DNA from: Sutterella sp.
GTDB lineage: Bacteria > Pseudomonadota > Gammaproteobacteria > Burkholderiales > Burkholderiaceae_F
DNA: 64,000 bases
NCBI GenBank assembly: GCA_017936545.1
Contig: JAGBFJ010000054.1
Coordinates: 1 to 64,000, forward strand
Direction of reading: 5' to 3'
The translations under genes and the position numbers were made by a program. Of this stretch, positions 58,510 to 64,000 are shown piece after piece. How positions within the stretch are numbered: position 1 is the first letter of the stretch; every line of letters starts with the position of its first letter. The notes beneath the pieces are model-generated. The model searched no databases. It was given only the letters and a program-made list of their open reading frames with translations, and was not told the DNA's origin.

Positions 58510-59186
58510 CGTCCGCCCCTTTCTGCGCGGCGGTTGAGCACGTTAAGCGTCAGCAGCACGATGAAGCTGAAGACGAGCATGCCGCCCGCGAGGATATGCG
58601 CCTTGTTGTATTCCATGGCTTCGACATACGTGTAAATTTCTGTCGACACCACCTGCGTTTGATCGGGAATATTGCCGCCGATCATGAGTACGACGCCGAA
58701 CTCACCGATCGTGTGAGCGAAGGTCATGAGTGCGCCCGTGATGATGCCGTGCCTTGCGAGCGGCATCACCACGTGAAAGAACGCATCAACGGGACGGCAC
58801 TGAAGCGTTGCCGCCACCTCCATCGGCCGCGGCCCGATAGACTCAAAGGCCGTGACGACGGGCTGCACCATGAAGGGCAGCGAATAGATCACGGAACCGA
58901 TGACCAGGCCCGTGAATGTGAAGTTGAGCGTCCCCCAACCGATTGCTTCGGTGAGCTGTCCGATGGGACCGTGAGGTCCCAGGGCAACGAGGATGTAGAA
59001 ACCGAGAACGGAAGGCGGCAGCACCAGAGGCAGCGTCACGATGGCGCTGACCGGAGAGCATAAAGCACTCTTTTTCTGAGAAAGCCACCAACCGAGCGGA
59101 AGGCCGAGAATGAGAAGCACCACGGTTGTAACCGCAGCAAGCCTCAGGCTCAGCCAGACCGGACCAAGATCAGCCAGGGTCAGCAC
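58506..59186 (-). CDS. modB: Molybdate ABC transporter permease
   Basis: The 226-residue inner-membrane protein has about five membrane helices and the permease loop EVAATLQCRPVDAFFHVVMPLARHGIITG that docks on the ATPase. The N-terminal LADLGPVWLSLRLAAVTTVVLLILGLPLGWWLS is typical of ModB. It starts 9 bases after modA and overlaps modC by 4 bases. Confidence 0.95.
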   Translation of the reverse strand: MLTLADLGPVWLSLRLAAVTTVVLLILGLPLGWWLSQKKSALCSPVSAIVTLPLVLPPSVLGFYILVALGPHGPIGQLTEAIGWGTLNFTFTGLVIGSVIYSLPFMVQPVVTAFESIGPRPMEVAATLQCRPVDAFFHVVMPLARHGIITGALMTFAHTIGEFGVVLMIGGNIPDQTQVVSTEIYTYVEAMEYNKAHILAGGMLVFSFIVLLTLNVLNRRAERGGR

Positions 59187-59195
59187 GGGAACTCC

Positions 59196-59945
59196 TTACT
59201 TAGCCGTATCGTAGCCGTAAGCGGCACGGATGCGGGAAGCGTCTTCGCTCGTCTTCAGATAGTTGAGGAAGCGCTGAGCAGCTTCCTTGTTGGTGGAGCT
59301 CTTCAGCAGGACGGCATCCTGAAGAATGGGCTCGTAGTACTTCTGCGGAACAACCCAGCCGGAACCGGAAGTGAAGGCACCGTTCTTGAAGCACTGAGAA
59401 AGCGCCACGAAGCCAGCCTGAGCATTTTCACTCTTCACGAACTGGAAGGTCTTGCCGATATTGCCGCCGATGACGAACTTCGGTTCGAGCTGGGCGAACT
59501 TGCCGAGCGCTTCCATCGTCTGATAAGCGGCTTCACCGTAAGGCGCAAGCTTCGGGTCGGCAACAGCAAGCTTCTTGAGATCGGCAGAGTCAAGAGACTT
59601 TTCATCCTTCACCAGCTTCGGGTCGGCAGACCACAGTACGAGCTTGCCGATGGCGTACGTGAAAGTGGAGCCTTCAACACCATAGCCTTCCTTGACGGCC
59701 TTGGCGGGCGTCTTGGCGTCAGCGGCGAGAAGGATGTCGAACGGAGCGCCATTCTTGATCTGTGCGTAGAAGGCGCCCGTCGCACCGAACGAGAGCACGA
59801 GCTTGTCGCCCGTGGCCTTTTCATAAAGCGGGGCAAGTTCCTTCACAGGCGCCGTGAAGTTGGCGGCTACGGCAACGCGAACGTCTTCAGCAAGGAGAGT
59901 AGCGGACACACCTGCCATCAGCAGGGCAGCCATAATCTTTTTCAT
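59196..59945 (-). CDS. modA: Molybdate-binding periplasmic protein
   Basis: The 249-residue protein has a short signal peptide (MKKIMAALLMAGVSATLLA) and the ModA fold: VRVAVAANFTAPVKELAPLYEKATGD, LSFGATGAFYAQIKNGAPFDILLAADAKTPAKAV, LAVADPKLAPYGEAAYQTME and a C-terminal AQRFLNYLKTSED. It captures molybdate or tungstate for ModBC. The open frame reaches across the operator into the modE start, but the signal peptide fixes the start at 59945. It is the first gene of the operon. Confidence 0.96.
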   Translation of the reverse strand: MKKIMAALLMAGVSATLLAEDVRVAVAANFTAPVKELAPLYEKATGDKLVLSFGATGAFYAQIKNGAPFDILLAADAKTPAKAVKEGYGVEGSTFTYAIGKLVLWSADPKLVKDEKSLDSADLKKLAVADPKLAPYGEAAYQTMEALGKFAQLEPKFVIGGNIGKTFQFVKSENAQAGFVALSQCFKNGAFTSGSGWVVPQKYYEPILQDAVLLKSSTNKEAAQRFLNYLKTSEDASRIRAAYGYDTAK

Positions 59946-60046
59946 GTGAACAGTCTCCGAGTTTTTCGTCGTCAGGGCCACAGTAAAGAAAGCGGGCAAT
60001 AATGTTATGCTTGCTTGAAGCGAAGGCCGCTCGCGCGTTGCGGTCA

Positions 60047-60069
60047 CGCTATTCGAAGAAAGAATAACG
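60047..60069. promoter_or_regulatory. ModE-type operator between modA and modE
   Basis: Inverted repeats CGCTATTC (60047-60054) and GAATAACG (60062-60069), 7 bases apart, match the half-sites of the ModE box (CGTTATAT/ATATAACG type) with one mismatch between arms. It lies about 100 bases upstream of modA and 46 bases upstream of modE, so molybdate-bound ModE could control both directions. Confidence 0.65.
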
Positions 60070-60114
60070 AGCATCGACTTTTTTTGCAAGAAATAAGCCT
60101 CAGGAGCTTCGCCA

Positions 60115-60891
60115 ATGGCCAAAACAATGGCAGATCCGACCATCCTTGCCACTCACATGTCGGAGCTTGCCGACAAGCGTATTGATATCCTTCGCCGCAT
60201 CGCCGATGTCGGTTCCATCTCTGAAGCCGCCCGCCGGGCGGGCGTCAGCTATAAAGCAGCCTGGCAGGCTATTGAAACTCTTGGAAATATTGCCGGAGGT
60301 CCGCTTGTCGAAAAAGTTGTCGGCGGCAGCAAGGGCGGCGGTACCCGCCTTACCGCGACGGGCGAGGAAGTTCTTCACATCGCCGATGAGCTTACCCGGG
60401 CCCGAGCGGAGGTTCTAGCGCGATTCCGTTTAAAGGAAACGCCCGGCTTAGTCAACATCGGCATGAGCACGCTCCGCACCTCCATGCGAAATCAGTTTCC
60501 CGCCCGCATCGAAAAGATGAAGATCGGTTCGGCGCTCGTGCGACTCATTTTGTCAATTGACGACACGCATTTCATCCGCGCTTCCGTCACCATGGAATCT
60601 GCACAGCTTCTGGGTCTTCGGGAAGGCATGCAGGTGCTAGCCCTTACCAAGGCGACAGCCATCAGCATCTCCTCTGACAATCTGCCTGCCGGCAGTGCCT
60701 CGCGTGAAAACGAAATCGTCGGAGTTGTTCTTCGCAGCGAACGTGAAGGACGTGGGGGAGAATGTACTATTCAGCTTCCCTCTGGACTCACTGTCGTCGG
60801 CTTCGCCCGTGCCAATCACGGTCTGCATGTCGGCATGCGTGCCGTTGCAATCATTCCGCCGGAAAGCATTGTCGTAGCACTAAATTCCTGA
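60115..60891 (+). CDS. modE: Molybdate-responsive transcriptional regulator ModE
   Basis: ModE represses molybdate uptake when molybdate is bound. The 258-residue protein has an N-terminal winged helix (about 18-100: RRIADVGSISEAARRAGVSYKAAWQAIE, GGSKGGGTRLTATG) and two molybdate-binding MOP/TOBE repeats (about 118-255: ARIEKMKIGSALVRLILSIDDTHFIRASVT, GLREGMQVLALTKATAISI). An AGGAG ribosome-binding site lies 10 bases before the ATG. It is divergent from modABC with the operator between them. Confidence 0.95.
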   Translation: MAKTMADPTILATHMSELADKRIDILRRIADVGSISEAARRAGVSYKAAWQAIETLGNIAGGPLVEKVVGGSKGGGTRLTATGEEVLHIADELTRARAEVLARFRLKETPGLVNIGMSTLRTSMRNQFPARIEKMKIGSALVRLILSIDDTHFIRASVTMESAQLLGLREGMQVLALTKATAISISSDNLPAGSASRENEIVGVVLRSEREGRGGECTIQLPSGLTVVGFARANHGLHVGMRAVAIIPPESIVVALNS

Positions 60892-60908
60892 TTGAGCGAC
60901 TCTGCAAA

Positions 60909-60980
60909 AGCGGATGTCTACTCATCCGCTCGGTTTTACTTAATTCATTTTCCCTAAGGCCGCCCCTGAGCGGCTTTTTT
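60909..60980 (+). terminator. Tandem terminators of modE
   Basis: The first stem agcggatg/catccgct (60909-60930) is followed by CGGTTTT; the second, gccgc/gcggc (60959-60974), is followed by TTTTTT. Both lie past the modE stop. Confidence 0.7.
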
Positions 60981-61188
60981 ATCAAAAACACTTGCATTAC
61001 CTTGACCGCCATCAAGCGTCAGACATGCTTCCTTACATATTCCTTAATATGATTTCAGTCTGAAGCTCTGAAACCGACACCCCGCGGAGGCAGAGTCTGT
61101 AAAAAGCACAGCTTCCGTCCTCCTGATCCTGTCATTTGTGCAGAGCGGTCGTGAAGCATCGGAAAACTAACTGTAAGGTTCCACCAAA

Positions 61189-61794
61189 ATGGAAAAGAAT
61201 AGTAAGTGGTATCTCACCGGCATCTGCCTTATCGGCGTTGTCATCGGTATCGTTTTTGTGGGCGTTCTCACCAGCACCGTTCATTGGGCCGGTTCGACCA
61301 AGTTCTGCGGCGAATTTTGCCACTCGATGGACGTCGTTTACGCTTCTTACAAGGCCGGTCAGCACTACAAGACCGGTTCCGGCGTGACGGCCGGTTGCTC
61401 CGACTGCCACAACAAGAATCACTCCAATAAGGAAATCGGCCCGTTTGATTACGTCGCCATGCTCATGGACAAGGCTCAGGCCGGCACGGTTTCGCTTCTC
61501 GGCCAGATTCAGGGCACGATGAGCACCCCGGAAAAGCAGATTGCCATGCGCAAGGAACTTGCTGAACGCGTTCATGAACACATGAAGGCCCAGAACTTCT
61601 CGACCTGCCGCGGCTGCCACGATGTGGAACGCATGCACAACCCGAAGAAGCCCTTCGTCGCCAAGCTTCATGCCGGTTTCGGTCCCAAGGCTGAAAAGCC
61701 CGCCGACTGCCTGATGTGCCACAAGAAGGCCGGTCATGACTATGACGCCGGTGACAAGGCCTTCGCCGAAGCTCAGAAGACCGCTGCCAAGTAA
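61189..61794 (+). CDS. NapC/NirT-type tetrahaem cytochrome c with atypical first haem site
   Basis: The 201-residue protein has one N-terminal membrane helix (about 9-32) and four haem c motifs: C40-GEF-C44-H45, C70-SD-C73-H74, C140-RG-C143-H144 and C174-LM-C177-H178. The layout matches NapC/NirT/NrfH quinol dehydrogenases, which pass electrons from the membrane quinol pool to periplasmic reductases. The first motif is CX3CH instead of CX2CH and is followed by SM, as in the family's first haem. No reductase gene is adjacent; modE lies upstream and pepN downstream. Its partner is unknown. Confidence 0.88.
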   Translation: MEKNSKWYLTGICLIGVVIGIVFVGVLTSTVHWAGSTKFCGEFCHSMDVVYASYKAGQHYKTGSGVTAGCSDCHNKNHSNKEIGPFDYVAMLMDKAQAGTVSLLGQIQGTMSTPEKQIAMRKELAERVHEHMKAQNFSTCRGCHDVERMHNPKKPFVAKLHAGFGPKAEKPADCLMCHKKAGHDYDAGDKAFAEAQKTAAK

Positions 61795-61820
61795 TCCGCG
61801 TTCTCTCTGAATTCCCCGCC

Positions 61821-61858
61821 AAAAACCCTGTAGCATGCTCGATGCTGCGGGGTTTTTC
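61821..61858 (+). terminator. Intrinsic terminator of the cytochrome gene
   Basis: aaaaaccctgtagcat pairs imperfectly with atgctgcggggttttt around gctcg, ending in a T run. It lies 27 bases past the stop. Confidence 0.8.
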
Positions 61859-61973
61859 TATGACAGCAGTCTTGATCGCTTTTGTCTACAATCGATGGAC
61901 AACTTTTAGACTCCCGGTGCGGCTCTGTATTGCGCTTCGCCGGCAAGACGTACCGAAGACAACATGGCAGAAA

Positions 61974-64000
61974 TTCATCGCAGCGACTACCGCGCGCCGT
62001 CTCACTTTATCGATACGGTTCACCTCGAGTTCGATCTTGACCTCGACAGTACCTCCGTCACCAACACCATGCGGGTGCGGCCAAATCCGGACGCATCCGT
62101 CGCCAACCGCGATCTCGTTCTCAACGGCGAGACACTGACGCTGATCAGCGTAGCCGTCGACGGCGTTCAGCTTGAAGCGAACCGCTACGCCGTTACCGAT
62201 AAGCATCTGACGATTTTCGACGTCAGCCGAGACTGCGACGTTACAGTCGTCAACCGCTTCAACCCGTCGGCAAACAAGGCGCTTTCCGGCATTTATGCGT
62301 CAGGACGCAATCTGATGAGTCAGTGTGAGGCCGAAGGCTTCCGCCGCATCACATACTATCTTGACCGTCCGGACGTTCTCGCAAGATTCTTCGTCGTGAT
62401 CCGTGCCTCCAAGGATCAATTCCCCGTGCTTCTTTCCAACGGCAACCGTCTGGAGGAAAAAGACCTTGGCGACGGACGCCACGAAGTCCGATGGGAAGAT
62501 CCGTTTCCGAAACCCTGCTACCTGTTTGCGCTGGTTGCCGGCAATCTTGTCTGCCGCAGAGAGGAGATCGAGCTCAAGAACGGCAAACAGGCCGAGCTTG
62601 AGGTATGGGTAGAGCCTCAGGATCTCGACAAAACCGCGCATACCATGGAAAGCCTTAAAAAAGCGATTCGATGGGACGAGGAACGCTGGGGACTGGAACT
62701 GGACCTGGAAGGATTCCGCATCGTCGCGACGAACGATTTCAATTTCGGCGCCATGGAGAACAAGGGGCTCAATATCTTCAATGCCCGCTACGCGCTGGCA
62801 AACCCCTCCGTCGCCACGGACCAGGACTATGCCAATATTGAATCCGTTGTCGGTCACGAATATTTCCACAACTGGACCGGAGACAGAATCACGCTTCGCG
62901 ACTGGTTCCAGCTCACTCTCAAGGAAGGGCTTACGGTTTTTCGTGATCAGGAATTTTCTGCCGACATGCTGGGAGATGCGTCGGCCCGAGCGGTTGAACG
63001 AATTCATAATGTAAAAGCACTGAGAATCGCTCAGTTCGCCGAAGACGCCGGTCCCATGGCTCATCCGATTCGACCGGAAAGCTATCAGGAGATCAACAAC
63101 TTCTACACCTCTACCGTTTATGACAAGGGGGCGGAAGTCATTCGAATGCTTCAGACTCTCCTTGGTGCGGAAACCTTCAGGAAAGGGTTCGATCTTTATA
63201 TCGCCCGCAACGACGGCAAAGCCGTCACCTGCGAAGCCTTCCTTGAAGCGATGGAAGAGGCTGCCGGACGTACTCTTGATCAATTCCGTCTCTGGTACAG
63301 TCAGGCGGGCACGCCCCGCGTCACGGTTTCCTCTCTGTGGGACGAGGCCTCCCGCACGCTTACCGTCACGGCAGAGCAGACAACGCCGCCGACACCGGGT
63401 CAGCCCGCCAAGGCGCCTCTCCTTATGCCCTTCCCCGTGTCTCTGATTGCCTCTGACGGGCGAGAAATTCCTGCTCTGCTGGCTGATGAACCTGAAACGG
63501 CTGCCCGCACCAACCGGATGTTCGAGCTTTCCGAAGCCGTTCAGAGCTGGACTTTCACCGGACTATCTGAGAAACCCGTTCTGAGCCTCAACCGCGGCTA
63601 TGCCGCCCCGGTCATCATTGACTGTTCATACACCGATGCGGAACTCGCCCTGCTCGCTGCTCACGACAGCGATCCGTTCAGCCGTTGGGAAGCCATGCAT
63701 CGGCTGATGCTCAAGGCGCTCGTTGATCAGGTTCGAGCCGACCTGCTGAAATCGCCGGCTGATGTGAGTCCCGTTCTTCTGGACGCTTTCGGCACGCTCA
63801 TTGACGATCGCTCGCTCTCTCCCGCGTACCGCGCTGTCGCGATGGAACTCCCGAGCGAACGTGAAATCGGTGATGCGCTTCCGCTCATTGATCCCGCCGC
63901 AGTGCATCGCGCGCGTGAAAAGGTGCGTCATGCGCTCGGAATGCGCTGGCTGACGAAACTGGAGGCCGTCATAGCTGACTCTCTCACGCCCGGCGACTAT
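61974..64000 (+). CDS. pepN: Aminopeptidase N, truncated by window edge
   Basis: PepN is a cytoplasmic M1 zinc aminopeptidase that removes N-terminal residues from peptides. About 675 of the usual roughly 880 residues are present. They include the N-terminal beta domain (LEFDLDLDSTSVTNTMRV), the substrate motif GAMEN (262-266), the zinc site H298-E299-xx-H302 with E321 (HEYFHNWTG and LTLKEGLTVFRDQEF), and STVYDKGAEVIRMLQTLLG with a Tyr expected for catalysis. The frame runs to the last base without a stop. The start ATG at 61974 gives the standard N-terminus. Confidence 0.96.

Overview
The window looks like chromosome from an anaerobic or microaerophilic betaproteobacterium, most likely of the family Sutterellaceae (Burkholderiales; Sutterella/Parasutterella-like). 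The main evidence is the Burkholderiales-type blocks mtaD-ompA-gph, gyrA-serC-pheA-hisC-cmk-rpsA-lapB and fba-purC-purE-purK-sua5. The high-GC codon use and the content, a respiratory sulfur-type molybdoenzyme, a NapC/NirT-type cytochrome and an acid-resistance-type decarboxylase but no quinol oxidase, point the same way. This is inference from protein signatures and gene order; no database search was possible.

Layout. 1-245 holds the 5' end of a probable transposase gene cut by the window edge. 0.5-4.5 kb: nadE, the haem genes hemC-hemD, and zinc-independent ribosomal protein L31 (rpmE2). 4.6-8.6 kb: a GT-C-like membrane protein overlapping a MATE exporter, then a radical SAM enzyme. 8.7-19.7 kb, all minus strand: htpX, lapB, rpsA, cmk, hisC, pheA, serC and gyrA. 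This block lacks tyrA, aroA, ihfB and lapA, which normally sit inside it. 20-23.5 kb: mtaD-type deaminase, a small OmpA protein, gph and tmRNA (ssrA). 23.6-27 kb: a DMT exporter and a 744-residue amino-acid decarboxylase. 27-36.5 kb: an AsmA/DUF748 protein followed by a TtrS/TtrR-like two-component system, converging on a three-gene molybdenum/iron-sulfur/NrfD oxidoreductase operon. 36.6-38.5 kb is AT-richer and carries a FemABX-like transferase, tRNA-Thr(CGT) and a nested palindrome. 38.5-48.1 kb: tsaE-amiC, fba, dgkA, purC, purE-purK-sua5, a Spx/ArsC-like protein, and a DMT exporter overlapping murI. 48.1-56.2 kb: a thioesterase, kynB-like cyclase, nitroreductase, DUF72 protein, an orphan response regulator, thiC with a TPP riboswitch, a Spy-like periplasmic protein and purB. 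56.2-64 kb: argF, modABC divergent from modE with a ModE-type operator between them, a tetrahaem NapC-type cytochrome, and pepN running off the right edge.

How it works together. The oxidoreductase operon needs molybdenum cofactor, and modABC/modE supply and sense molybdate. TtrSR is the obvious candidate to switch the operon on in response to a sulfur electron acceptor. The NapC-type cytochrome is a plausible quinol dehydrogenase for some periplasmic reductase encoded elsewhere. Most other genes are housekeeping: purines, haem, amino acids, cell wall and translation.

I found no CRISPR array, prophage, toxin-antitoxin pair or obvious defence island. The most unusual points are in conserved genes: GyrA has Val and Met at the two quinolone-contact positions; NadE keeps a nitrilase-like domain whose catalytic residues look lost; PheA lacks its chorismate mutase domain; and the NapC-type cytochrome has a CX3CH first haem motif. 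A 38-base nested palindrome upstream of the molybdoenzyme operon is the best candidate for an undescribed regulatory site.
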